Below are positions 33,427 to 42,172 of a stretch of DNA of 57,700 nt, one piece after another (position 1 is the first letter of the stretch; every line of letters starts with the position of its first letter). The stretch spans positions 1-57,700 of the forward strand of contig JAFGFL010000072.1 of NCBI GenBank assembly GCA_016931055.1, given 5' to 3'. The notes below the pieces were generated by a model that was given only the letters and a program-made list of their open reading frames with translations, did no database searches and had not been told where the DNA came from. The translations under genes and the position numbers were made by a program. The DNA is from Candidatus Omnitrophota bacterium (GTDB taxonomy: Bacteria > Omnitrophota > Gorgyraeia > Zapsychrales > Zapsychraceae).

Positions 33427-34605
33427 TCACCGTTCATACGTCGCGTTCTTCAAAGAGGCCGGATAGACCGTCCACTCGCCGTATTGATCATTGACCCGGT
33501 CCACAGAGCGGATCAATCGGTCGCGTCTATCCTGACGGTCAAACAAGTAATGATGATCAGCGAAAGATAAATGGGAAACGCTCACCCCCAAGACCCGCGC
33601 GCAAAGGTCGGAAAGCCCCATCTGCTCAACAATATGCAGGCACCGCTGGTAGATTTCATAACCGTCATAGGTCGGCTCGGTAAATGTCTTGCGCTTGGCT
33701 GAGCCGCCGCCGATCCCATCACTGATATAAAAATAAACCGTCCTGGCCATCAGGGCCTTGTGACGCAGCCGCATCGCCACCATCTCGGACAGAAGATAGA
33801 TCCAGTCCTTGATATACTGCTGGTCACAGCTCGCCTGCCGCAGCGTCTGCGAATGCCCGATGGATTTAGGCGGCCCGTCCCCTTCGGCAAAATAGTCAAT
33901 GTCGCTGAAATCCTCCACGCGGCAGGCGGCCTTAAGCCATAAGCCGATCACGCCGAAATGTTCTTTCAGGACACGGTCGGGATACTTCGCCAACTGGCCG
34001 CACGTTTGAATCCCCAGCAGATGGAACCGCTTTTTTAAGCGCTCGCCGATGCCGCAGATCTTCTCGACCGGCAAGCCTTCAAGGATCGCCAGCGCCTCGT
34101 CGCGCCCGATGACATAAAGCCCGTCCGGTTTTTTCATTTTCGCCGCGAGTTTCGCCGTGATCTTGGTGGGCGCGGCCCCGACCGAGCAGGTGATCCCGAA
34201 TTCCTCCCTGATCTTCTCTTTGACCGACCTTCCCATCTCCTCTTCGGACCCGAACAGCTTCCGGCAGCCGTCCGCTTCAAGGAAGAATTCATCGACGGAG
34301 AACTTCTCGATCTTCGGGCTGAAAGCCTTTAAGATCTCAAAGATCCGGTTTGATGTATAGATGTATTTCGGCGTGTCTGCCGGGACAAAAATGGCCTGCG
34401 GGCAAATCTTCAAGGCCAGCCACGAAGGCATGGCGCTGGTCACCCCCAGCCGCTTGGCCTCATAGGACGCCGCACAGATGATCGAGCGGTATTTATAATC
34501 GCGGCCGCCGATAATGACGGGTTTGCCCCTTAAGGAAGGGTTGACCTGCTGCTCGACCGAGGCGAAAAAAGCGTCCATGTCGATATGCATTATTCGAGAG
34601 GACAT
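33427..34605 (-). CDS. dinB: DNA polymerase IV (Y family)
   Basis: A 392-aa protein from ATG 34605. Catalytic motifs MDAFFASVE and SVDEFFLE, little finger domain near the C-terminus. It lacks an obvious beta-clamp QLxLF tail. It overlaps the upstream DUF6504-like gene by 16 bp, which indicates translational coupling. Confidence 0.93.
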   Translation of the reverse strand: MSSRIMHIDMDAFFASVEQQVNPSLRGKPVIIGGRDYKYRSIICAASYEAKRLGVTSAMPSWLALKICPQAIFVPADTPKYIYTSNRIFEILKAFSPKIEKFSVDEFFLEADGCRKLFGSEEEMGRSVKEKIREEFGITCSVGAAPTKITAKLAAKMKKPDGLYVIGRDEALAILEGLPVEKICGIGERLKKRFHLLGIQTCGQLAKYPDRVLKEHFGVIGLWLKAACRVEDFSDIDYFAEGDGPPKSIGHSQTLRQASCDQQYIKDWIYLLSEMVAMRLRHKALMARTVYFYISDGIGGGSAKRKTFTEPTYDGYEIYQRCLHIVEQMGLSDLCARVLGVSVSHLSFADHHYLFDRQDRRDRLIRSVDRVNDQYGEWTVYPASLKNATYER

Positions 34606-34877
34606 GACCCCGCCAGCCTCCAATACAAATGCTTGGTGTTAAAGTAAATCTTGTAGAGATTGGCTCCATCGGTCACGGAATAATAATGAAGGACCTCCGC
34701 GCCGCGGGCCTCCGCCCAATGATAAGTCACTTCCTTGACCGGGTATTTTCTCCCTTTATGAAAGAAAGATTGCGGAAAGACCTTTCCCTCTTTAAAGATG
34801 ACCGCGACATCCACGGGCTCCTCATGGCGCGATTGCTCGGGCGTGTGCCTGTCCCAACGGGAATCGTTGCTGAACAT
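34590..34877 (-). CDS. DUF6504-like protein coupled to dinB
   Basis: A 95-aa protein from ATG 34877. The PVDVAVIFKEGKVFPQSFFHKGRKY pattern begins like the DUF6504 family, which in many bacteria lies beside DinB/ImuB-type polymerase genes. It would be a small soluble beta-rich protein. The 16-bp overlap with dinB supports a shared role in mutagenic repair. I am less sure of the family name than of the pairing. Confidence 0.72.
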   Translation of the reverse strand: MFSNDSRWDRHTPEQSRHEEPVDVAVIFKEGKVFPQSFFHKGRKYPVKEVTYHWAEARGAEVLHYYSVTDGANLYKIYFNTKHLYWRLAGSCPLE

Positions 34878-34957
34878 AATCGTGACCTTAAAAACAGGAT
34901 AATGCGCAGTTTTAAGTTGATTGGAATATACCACACGGATGTGTGGCTGTAAAGAGG

Positions 34958-34988
34958 AAAAAGGCCAAGAAAAAATCTTGGCCTTTTT
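34958..34988. terminator. Bidirectional terminator
   Basis: AAAAAGGCCAAGA and TCTTGGCCTTTTT form a 13-bp stem with a five-base loop and T/A tracts on both strands. It separates the SagB-type gene from the DUF6504-dinB operon. Confidence 0.85.
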
Positions 34989-35044
34989 ATTTGAATCAAA
35001 AACAAAGGACAGATCTTCTGGCAATGGGATCCCTAATTGATCAT

Positions 35045-35782
35045 TTAATCGGCGTAGCCGACCGGCACCATGTATAGCGGTTCACGGTCTGCAGGGAGGG
35101 AAAGGAGCTCCTTTACTTTTTCTTCATCAAAAGCGCCCATCGGGACCGAGCTTAAACCCAGCGCCACCGCCTGAAGATGGACGTTCTGGGCAATGTGGCC
35201 GGCCTCCATGTGCGCATACATCCTGCCGCGCTCGCCGTATTTGGAGGTCACGCGCGAGTAGACGGCGGTGATCACCATCGTCATGGGCGCGAATTTGACG
35301 ATCTCCTGACGGAAGGTCATTGCCGATAACGACGCGCGCAAATCTTCTTTTTTAACCACTTCCAAGCAATGCCCTTCAGGGACATAGTGAAAGAGTCCTT
35401 CGGGTGTTAAAAGATAAAGCTCCATCGGATATGTCGCCCCCGCCGACGGCACCGCCCGCAGGTCAATGTCATCCCGCCTGCCGGTCGCCCCCTGCGCCGC
35501 CCAGAGGAGCTGGCCGATCTGCTTAAGCGTCAATTCCGTTTGCAGGAACGTGCGCTGCGACCGCCGCTTCACGATCGTTTCCTCCAAAGGGACCTTGCCT
35601 TTGCGGTCGGGCTGGGGCAGCTGGATCTGTTTCGCCTGATTGGATAAATTCGATTGCGCCATAAGGACACTCCGTTCTCCGGGGACCAATAACATCCCGA
35701 TGAATAAAAGAATTAGACTGAAAGATGTTTTATAAACCCACTTCAACCTGCGAGGTTGAAGTGGGTTCAGATACAGCGGCAT
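35045..35782 (-). CDS. SagB-type nitroreductase/oxidase
   Basis: A 245-aa protein from ATG 35782, 13 bp after the upstream gene. A hydrophobic segment (about 20-34) suggests an anchor or signal; the SagB/ThcOx domain follows (ETIVKRRSQRTFLQTELT, GQLLWAAQGATG, AVPSAGATYPMELYL, GHIAQNVHLQAVALG) with FMN-binding positions. SagB enzymes oxidise azolines in peptide natural products, but the standalone form has unknown substrates. The first residues NPLQPRRLKWV are encoded by a 33-bp palindrome, so the true start or N-terminus is uncertain. Confidence 0.82.
   Translation of the reverse strand: MPLYLNPLQPRRLKWVYKTSFSLILLFIGMLLVPGERSVLMAQSNLSNQAKQIQLPQPDRKGKVPLEETIVKRRSQRTFLQTELTLKQIGQLLWAAQGATGRRDDIDLRAVPSAGATYPMELYLLTPEGLFHYVPEGHCLEVVKKEDLRASLSAMTFRQEIVKFAPMTMVITAVYSRVTSKYGERGRMYAHMEAGHIAQNVHLQAVALGLSSVPMGAFDEEKVKELLSLPADREPLYMVPVGYAD
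35735..35767. repeat. 33-bp palindrome, orientation 1
   Basis: AACCCACTTCAACCT and AGGTTGAAGTGGGTT arms around GCG. It lies inside the reading frame of the SagB-type gene. The copy at 36551 is its exact reverse complement. Confidence 0.8.
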
Positions 35783-35795
35783 TTTTTCCCTGTCC

Positions 35796-36533
35796 TTAGA
35801 AATCAGGAGAATCGTCCCTGGAAAATTTCCTGAGGCCGGCCTGGACATCGCCGAATTTCCGCATAAATTCCAGCTCTTGGTAGGTGTACAAGTTGCTGAT
35901 GCTGTCAAGAGGATCTTGCCGACCGCGCAGCCTCTTGCGCAGATTGACATACTCCCTGTTCCAGGCGGAATATGCCGGTTTAACCATCCGTTCCAACGCT
36001 TCCCATAAGCTGGGAATCGTCCACATTTCCTCTTCAGATGTCAACAAAGCGCCATACGCCCTGATGAGGCGCAGATAATATTCGGCGTCGGGTTCGCTCG
36101 GGCCCGAAGAAAATTGAGCAGACTCCTCAACAATCTTCTTGTTCAAGTTATCCGAGATTTCCCGGCAGTTTTTTAGATCGGATTTTTTTATGGCCCCTAT
36201 TTTCCAGGCATATTGATCATTGGCCAGTCTCTCGATGTTGGCCAAAAGATACGCCATGCCGTTTTTATCGTTTTCAACCTTGCGCGTTATTTTCCCGGAC
36301 AGTTCCCGCAGATCCAAAATGCCTTGTTCATCCGGAGCGACCCCTTCGATAAATCCAGCCAATGCCTCCCTTTCCGCAGGCGTCAAAATCCTGACCAAGT
36401 TCAGCCATTCTATCACCTGTTCAGGACCGGCATCTTCCTCAGCGGCATAAACGGGTTTGGCCGGCGTTCCCCTTCCCAAGACAAGGCCGCAACCCAAAAT
36501 CATCACGGTAACGGTAAATGTCCGCTTATCCAT
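35796..36533 (-). CDS. Exported helical protein of unknown function
   Basis: A 245-aa protein; ATG 36533 has a plausible GGAAA spacing, ATG 36545 is possible. Sec signal peptide ending near VYA-AEE. The mature part is helical with a EF-hand-like or TPR-like pattern I cannot assign. It lies 13 bp upstream of the SagB-type gene in an apparent operon and is framed by the two copies of the 33-bp palindrome. Confidence 0.65.
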   Translation of the reverse strand: MDKRTFTVTVMILGCGLVLGRGTPAKPVYAAEEDAGPEQVIEWLNLVRILTPAEREALAGFIEGVAPDEQGILDLRELSGKITRKVENDKNGMAYLLANIERLANDQYAWKIGAIKKSDLKNCREISDNLNKKIVEESAQFSSGPSEPDAEYYLRLIRAYGALLTSEEEMWTIPSLWEALERMVKPAYSAWNREYVNLRKRLRGRQDPLDSISNLYTYQELEFMRKFGDVQAGLRKFSRDDSPDF

Positions 36534-36550
36534 ATTCTTTTCCATAGGAG

Positions 36551-36583
36551 AACCCACTTCAACCTCGCAGGTTGAAGTGGGTT
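36551..36583. repeat. 33-bp palindrome, orientation 2
   Basis: AACCCACTTCAACCT and AGGTTGAAGTGGGTT arms around CGC; reverse complement of the copy at 35735. It lies between this operon's start and the MITE. Confidence 0.8.
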
Positions 36584-36595
36584 AGCTAAATAATT

Positions 36596-36657
36596 GAGGG
36601 GTCGGGGAGTTTCCAATTGTCTTCGACCCCTCATCCTGATCGAAGCCCCGAGGACTC
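36596..36657. mobile_element. MITE-like element, copy 2 (62 bp), in the end of cstA
   Basis: Same ends as copy 1 (GAGGGGTCGGGGAGTTT ... CTC) with an exact 8-bp flank AAATAATT at 36588-36595 and 36658-36665. It is inserted into the 3' end of cstA: the last eight codons and the stop of that gene are its own bases. Confidence 0.85.
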
Positions 36658-38280
36658 AAATAATTTGTTTTGAGATTTTTTCTTCCGGCGAAACATCCGG
36701 ATCACTTCCACGCCCAGATAAAAAGCCGAAACCAGAAGCACCAGGGAAATGACGATCAGCAGGATTTGCTTGTTCTGCCAGTACGTCACGATCTGGAAAC
36801 AAAGGGCCGTTACCGAAGTGGCCAACATGAATATGGCGGGGATGAACGAATATCGGATCGGCCTGTCCTTGCTTAACAACCAGCAGGAAATCACGAGAAA
36901 CGCAAGGGCGGCAACCAATTGGTTGGAAGCGCCGAACGCCGGCCAGATCAACTTCCACAACGGGGTGTTGGCGCTGTCTTTGCCCAAGGCCAGCCAGCCG
37001 GCAGAAACAGCAACAATCAGCGTCGCTATATAACGGTTCTTGATCCCGAAAAGCTCCTGGGCGACATATCGCGCGATGCGCGTGGCCGTATCAAGCGTGG
37101 TCAAGATAAACGCGTTAAGGATCGTCAGCGCGATGAACATCCCCCACGGCCCCAGCAAAGGCGCAGTTACGTTCCCGAACCCCAAGCCGTACATGTTGAT
37201 CGGGCTGGTTTGCGCGGCGATATGCCCGTTGAATTCCGCCAGGGAAAACCCCCCGACAATAAGAATGACCACGATAGCCGCCAAGAACCCCTCCATCAGC
37301 ATGCCGCCGTACCCGATCAGCTTGGCGTGACTTTCATGGGACAACTGTTTCGATGTGGTGCCTGAGGCAACCAAACAATGGAACCCCGAATTCGCGCCGC
37401 ACGCGATCGTGATAAACATCATCGGCCATAAATACCCCAAAGATCCCTTATTGGCGATGAAGGCGGGCGCGTTCATGTCAGGATGGCTGACCAAGATCCC
37501 GACGAAAGCCAGGAGGATCCCTGCCGCCAACAAAAAGCTGGACAGATAATCGCGCGGCTGCAGGAGGATATTGACAGGAATGACGGAAGCGATATAACAA
37601 TAAACCAACAAGACGACCATCCACGTGGCCGTACTGTTTGCGTTGAGTTCAACCGGTAGCCAGTTTCCGGCAAAGATCATGCCCCCGACAGCCGCTAGAG
37701 CGGCAACAGTGACCGCCGCCGCGTTCCATTGGAAACGGTAGAGCGCCAGGCCGACAACTATGGCCAACGGGATGATCCCGAAAGACGGCACAACGATTTT
37801 AGGCTGCTGCACAAATGTATCGGCCCCCAAAAACGCGAAGACGGCAATCACCAAGATCAATGCCAAGAGCGTGAAGATCGAAAGGACCAATTTGGCTTTC
37901 CGCGAAATCGAAATCGCCGCGACATCACCGATGGTTACCCCTCCCTCCCTGACCGAACACATCAGAGCCCCGTAATCATGCACGCCGCCCAGAAGGATCG
38001 ACCCGAATACGATCCACATGAGCGCAGGGACCCATCCCCAGATGCACACGGCAATTGCGGGCCCCACAATGGGGCCGGCCCCGGCGATTGAAGAAAAATG
38101 GTGGCCGAACAGGACAAGCCAGTTCCTCGCCGGGATGTAATCCACCCCGTCCTGCCTTGTGTGTGCGGGTGTCTGGCGCTGAGGGTCGATGCCAAATAGC
38201 GCTTCGATCTTACAGGCGTAAAAAATGTAACCCAGGATCAACGCCGCGGTGCACAATAATAAAATAATAACGGAATTCAT
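36631..38280 (-). CDS. cstA: Peptide/carbon-starvation transporter CstA
   Basis: A 549-aa protein with about 15 membrane helices. Signatures: TPAHTRQDGVDYIPAR, LFGHHFSSIAGAGPIVGPA, and GGVHDYGALM. CstA family members import peptides or pyruvate. The final residues ESSGLRSG come from a MITE insertion; removing it would give a stop after LFS, so the original protein was seven residues shorter. The end is cytoplasmic and probably tolerates this. Confidence 0.93.
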   Translation of the reverse strand: MNSVIILLLCTAALILGYIFYACKIEALFGIDPQRQTPAHTRQDGVDYIPARNWLVLFGHHFSSIAGAGPIVGPAIAVCIWGWVPALMWIVFGSILLGGVHDYGALMCSVREGGVTIGDVAAISISRKAKLVLSIFTLLALILVIAVFAFLGADTFVQQPKIVVPSFGIIPLAIVVGLALYRFQWNAAAVTVAALAAVGGMIFAGNWLPVELNANSTATWMVVLLVYCYIASVIPVNILLQPRDYLSSFLLAAGILLAFVGILVSHPDMNAPAFIANKGSLGYLWPMMFITIACGANSGFHCLVASGTTSKQLSHESHAKLIGYGGMLMEGFLAAIVVILIVGGFSLAEFNGHIAAQTSPINMYGLGFGNVTAPLLGPWGMFIALTILNAFILTTLDTATRIARYVAQELFGIKNRYIATLIVAVSAGWLALGKDSANTPLWKLIWPAFGASNQLVAALAFLVISCWLLSKDRPIRYSFIPAIFMLATSVTALCFQIVTYWQNKQILLIVISLVLLVSAFYLGVEVIRMFRRKKKSQNKLFESSGLRSG

Positions 38281-38396
38281 GGGCCTCTGCCTTTCTTGGG
38301 TATCATTCCCAGCCTTTCTTGGGAAATATGAATACTAATAACATCAGGTTTATGATACCTTAATTTCCTGTCTTTGCAAAGGAATCCGTTGTTTGA

Positions 38397-40229
38397 TTAA
38401 GGCGCTTTTTTAGAACGGTATGGTTTAAGAAGTGCGGCGAGAGCGGGATTTTCAAACCCTAAGGCTGCTGCCTTTTCATAATACTCGACCGCCAGGTCAT
38501 AGGATTGCTCATAATAGTAAAGAGCGGACAAATTATTGTATCCCTGCGCGAAGAGAGGATTTTGTTTAACGGCTTTCGTGAAGAGCTGAATGGCCTTTTC
38601 CTTTTCGCCCCTCATATTGTAAACGACACCGAGGTTGTTATACGCTTCCGTATAATACGGGTCAATCTCGATCGCCTGCTCATACAGCTTAACGGCATCT
38701 CCCAAACCACCGAAATCTTTATACACATTCCCCAAATTGTTATAGGCCTCCGCGTATTCCGGTTCGTGGTCAACCGCCTTCTGAAATAACTCTCCGGCAT
38801 CCTGCTTTCTCCCCTCATTGTAATAAATAATGCCCAAGTTATTATTGACCCTTGAATTATCCGGCGCATATTTCAAAGTCTCTTCATAGAAGGCCTTGGG
38901 CTCTTTCCAATATGCGTTTTGACGGAAGGTTAACAGGGAATAATATGCCAAAGCGCCAACGACAACCGCAATGGCCGCAGCCCGGAACTTGTCAATCGTA
39001 TAGGCGCGTTTAAGCCACCGCGAAAGCATAATAAACAAGCCGACCGATGGCAAATACAGCCAGTGCTCGGCCATGAACGCGTTAATGGGATACAGGTTCG
39101 CATGGGGAAAAAGGGTTGTGAGAAACCACACGATGCAAAAAAACGCCAGCCCGTCACGCTTCCTGACCCTGAACGCATAAACAATCAAACCGCATAAAAT
39201 CATGATCCCTCCGATTGCCCGCGGGTCGGCAAAAGAAAATGTGTCATTCCCGTAGGCCATGTGAAGCGGAAAGGGAAACAGCAAGAACCGGGCATAATGC
39301 AAGACGGCAACCAAAAACCCTGGCGCCCGTTCCCATATCGTAGTCGTATAATAGGTATGCGCGAGCAAAAATTTAAGCGCCGTTACCCTCAGGATGATAT
39401 AGACCAAAGAAAGCGCCAACACCGAAATAAACGCCTTGGCCTCCATTCTTTTATTGAAACTGAAATGGTAAAGCAGGATTAATGCGGGGAAAACAAGGCT
39501 GTTTTCTCTAGATAATAGCGCCAAGACATAACAGAATAAGGTCAGAGCCAATGAGCCGGCCTTTTGGGAGTCAAGATATCTGATATAAAAAATAACGGCA
39601 AGAAGGAAAAACGCGGCTGATAATGAATCCGCCCTTCCGGCAATATACGCGACCGCTTCGGTATGAAGCGGATGGACAACAAAGAATAGCGCCGACAGAA
39701 GGGCTGTTCCCCCACTGCCCGTCAGGAGATGGGCGAGCCAGAACACGGCCATCGCCGCCAGGACATGCCATAAGATACTGGCCATGTGGTAACCGCGGAC
39801 ATCCGATTTCCACAACGCATAATCAACCGCGTAAGTCAACTCCTGGATGGGACGGTAAAACGCGAAAGTCCTCTCTCCTTCGTCTGTCCTTCTTTTTAAG
39901 AAAAGCTCCGGGACTGTTGTCATACTTTTGATCTGGCGGTTGTTCTCAATGAGATGTTCGTCATCCCAAATGAATTGGCCGTTAATGGCGCTTCCGTAGG
40001 CCCCGAATCCCAAAAGCACGATTAAAACAAGAGACATTCCTATGGCGCGAAAATCAGAAAATGCCCGCGTCTTGCGGCGGAGATTTTGGGCATCCCCTTT
40101 TTGTTTCTGTTTCCCAAGGACTTTCCAGACCTTCTGCTCCTTGATGCCGAGCTTGTGGGCGATATCTTTGGCGGACATCCTGCTGCTATTTTCTAAAATA
40201 TATTTTCTATCTTTATGGTCCATTCCCAT
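38397..40229 (-). CDS. TMTC-like membrane protein with N-terminal HTH and C-terminal TPRs
   Basis: A 610-aa protein. Residues about 8-45 look like a small helix-turn-helix (SAKDIAHKLGIKEQKVWKVL). Then about ten membrane helices with the O-mannosyltransferase-like pattern (INGQFIWDDEHL, PLHTEAVAYIAGRADSL, AEHWLYLPSVGL), and a C-terminal TPR array (about 440-600, four to five repeats with the YNNLG and NNLGIIYY pattern). This family resembles eukaryotic TMTC proteins and glycosyltransferases of the PMT type. The substrate is unknown. The HTH in front of a membrane protein is unusual. Confidence 0.85.
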   Translation of the reverse strand: MGMDHKDRKYILENSSRMSAKDIAHKLGIKEQKVWKVLGKQKQKGDAQNLRRKTRAFSDFRAIGMSLVLIVLLGFGAYGSAINGQFIWDDEHLIENNRQIKSMTTVPELFLKRRTDEGERTFAFYRPIQELTYAVDYALWKSDVRGYHMASILWHVLAAMAVFWLAHLLTGSGGTALLSALFFVVHPLHTEAVAYIAGRADSLSAAFFLLAVIFYIRYLDSQKAGSLALTLFCYVLALLSRENSLVFPALILLYHFSFNKRMEAKAFISVLALSLVYIILRVTALKFLLAHTYYTTTIWERAPGFLVAVLHYARFLLFPFPLHMAYGNDTFSFADPRAIGGIMILCGLIVYAFRVRKRDGLAFFCIVWFLTTLFPHANLYPINAFMAEHWLYLPSVGLFIMLSRWLKRAYTIDKFRAAAIAVVVGALAYYSLLTFRQNAYWKEPKAFYEETLKYAPDNSRVNNNLGIIYYNEGRKQDAGELFQKAVDHEPEYAEAYNNLGNVYKDFGGLGDAVKLYEQAIEIDPYYTEAYNNLGVVYNMRGEKEKAIQLFTKAVKQNPLFAQGYNNLSALYYYEQSYDLAVEYYEKAAALGFENPALAALLKPYRSKKAP

Positions 40230-40291
40230 TTTTCCGCTTTTTTAAAACAGGGGACTGGCACTTAAGGGCCTGTCCCCTTGGGCATTGCGTT

Positions 40292-40885
40292 TTATTGGCC
40301 GAATATTCTCATGACGCCTTTCCTGATCATCATGACCCCGATCGCGGCCAGAAGAAGCGCCATGACTTTGGAAAGCGCGTTCGCCCCGGCTTTCCCGAGC
40401 GCGCGCATTAGAATATCGGACCAGCCAAAGATCAAACCAACTATGATCAAGTTGAGAATGACCGCCGAAACCGTAATGATGACCCCGAACTGATCGATCA
40501 GCATCAGGCATGTGGTCAGGACAGCCGGCCCGACAATCAAAGGCGTGCCGATGGGCACGACCCCCGTGTCTTCGTCGGGAATCCTCCTTTGTTTGCCCGG
40601 GGCGGCCAAATCGATAACGGCAATGCAAAAAAGAATAATCCCACCGGCGATCATAAAATCGCCAATGGTTATGCCCAGCGCTCTGAAAATGGCCTTTCCC
40701 AGAAAAATAAAGACCAACGCCAGGCACAATGCGGTAATCATCGAATACAGAATGATTTTCTTTTTGTGCCCCTTCTCTAGATTGGCCGTGAGGGCCACAA
40801 AGATCGGAAGAACCCCCAGAGGGTCAACTGCCACAAAAAGAGGGATAAAGGCCAGCAAAAAGTTATTAAGGAAATTTCCCATCAT
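40292..40885 (-). CDS. MarC-family membrane protein
   Basis: A 197-aa protein with six membrane helices. MarC signatures: LFVAVDPLGVLPIFVALT, GTPLIVGPAVLTT and ALLLAAIGVMMIRKG. The transported substrate is not known for this family. Stands alone. Confidence 0.9.
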   Translation of the reverse strand: MMGNFLNNFLLAFIPLFVAVDPLGVLPIFVALTANLEKGHKKKIILYSMITALCLALVFIFLGKAIFRALGITIGDFMIAGGIILFCIAVIDLAAPGKQRRIPDEDTGVVPIGTPLIVGPAVLTTCLMLIDQFGVIITVSAVILNLIIVGLIFGWSDILMRALGKAGANALSKVMALLLAAIGVMMIRKGVMRIFGQ

Positions 40886-40968
40886 AGTTCTCCCTTACGC
40901 ATGTTTAATTTTTTTCGGTTTAATTATAACACAAGGCAATACGGTGACGATTTTATTTATAAATAAAT

Positions 40969-41152
40969 GAGGGGCCGTGGAGTTTTTAATTGTCATCGAC
41001 CCCTCATCCTGCCCTCGCTTCCTCTAAATTTTTTAAGGAAAGCGAGGACTATACTTGTTTCCTCTATCAAATTTAAGGAAAACAAATATGAGCGGAGCCC
41101 CGAGGCGTCGCTGAGGGTGAGCCCCTCGAGAGGAAAAACTCCCCGGGGGCTC
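40969..41152. mobile_element. MITE-like element, copy 3 (184 bp)
   Basis: Same ends as copies 1 and 2, exact 8-bp flank AAATAAAT at 40961-40968 and 41153-41160. The centre is longer and includes the CTCGCTTCCTCTAAATTTTTTAAGG block not seen in the others. No coding content. Confidence 0.85.
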
Positions 41153-41175
41153 AAATAAATGCGGGCATTCCCTAA

Positions 41176-42141
41176 TCACAAATCAATCCGCCAAGAGCGG
41201 TGGATCAGCTTGTTGCGGTAGTCCTCCGGGATCGTCGCAGGCGTGAGCTCTTGGATGCTGTTTACTTTAAGCCGGCTGAACTTCGGGTCGAAACGCTGAT
41301 GGTTTGTGGAGAAAACCACCGTTGAGCCTTGGGCCATGACCGAAAAGACTTTTTGAAGAAGCTCGGGATGGTGGCAGTTAATGTCAAACCTCCCTTTGCC
41401 GCGGCGCTGGGAAAATGAGGGGGGATCAACAAAGGCCAGCGTGAACCTCCGCCCTTCTTGGCGCAGGCGCTGTAGATATGCCTCTGCATCTGACCGCACA
41501 AATTCATAGGCAGGATCATTTATGTTGTTGAGTTTAACATTATCTTTAGCCCAGGCAATATACGCCGCTGACCTGTCGACGGTCACAATCGATTTCGCCC
41601 CGCCTTTTGCCGCCGCGCAACTGAAGGCGCCCGTATAAGCATAAAGGTTCAGGAAATCCCGGCCGCGCGCCATCTCGCGGATCAAAACGCGCGTCTCGCG
41701 GTGGTCGGAAAATAATCCCGTATCAAGGGACCGGTCCAAGTTAACCCAGAACTTCAGGTCGCGTTCGGATACGACGAAGCGTTTGCCTTTATCCTCCGCG
41801 CGCGCGTATCGCACTTCCCCGCGGCTCTGCGTCTGCCTCCGCTTTAAGAATATTTTATCCGGTGGGACATTAAGGGCCTCGCCCGCGGCCTTGGCTATGC
41901 GCGGCAGCCATTCGGGCCCCGTCTGCAGTCGAACGTATTCGCCGATCACAAGATGGCCTTTGTACCAATCGACGACCGCGCGCACCTCAGGGATATCACG
42001 GTCGTAAAGGCGGAAGACATCGATATGCGCGCGCCTGAAGCGGCGCGCCAGGTGCCTGTAACGGTTCTTCAGACGGTTGGCGAAAATCTCGGCGTGATGC
42101 TCGGCCTTCCCGGCCGTGACATAATGTTTCGGCTTGTCCAT
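41176..42141 (-). CDS. Class I rRNA methyltransferase, RlmK-like
   Basis: A 321-aa protein. It matches the C-terminal (RlmK) half of bacterial RlmKL: GLFSDHRETRVLIREMARGRDFLNLYAYTGAF for SAM binding, FVDPPSFS for motif IV and STNHQRF. The family methylates 23S rRNA (m7G2069 in E. coli). The separate RlmL half is absent. A PUA-like N-terminal part is shorter than in RlmI. Assignment to K rather than I rests on sequence pattern only. Confidence 0.82.
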   Translation of the reverse strand: MDKPKHYVTAGKAEHHAEIFANRLKNRYRHLARRFRRAHIDVFRLYDRDIPEVRAVVDWYKGHLVIGEYVRLQTGPEWLPRIAKAAGEALNVPPDKIFLKRRQTQSRGEVRYARAEDKGKRFVVSERDLKFWVNLDRSLDTGLFSDHRETRVLIREMARGRDFLNLYAYTGAFSCAAAKGGAKSIVTVDRSAAYIAWAKDNVKLNNINDPAYEFVRSDAEAYLQRLRQEGRRFTLAFVDPPSFSQRRGKGRFDINCHHPELLQKVFSVMAQGSTVVFSTNHQRFDPKFSRLKVNSIQELTPATIPEDYRNKLIHRSWRIDL

Positions 42142-42172
42142 TTTCCTTCTTGCTGCGCGGGTTAGGATTTGG

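Noticed and set aside
34590..35024. Longer frame of the DUF6504-like gene
   Set aside because: The extra 49 residues run through the hairpin terminator at 34958-34988, so the start at 34877 is used instead.
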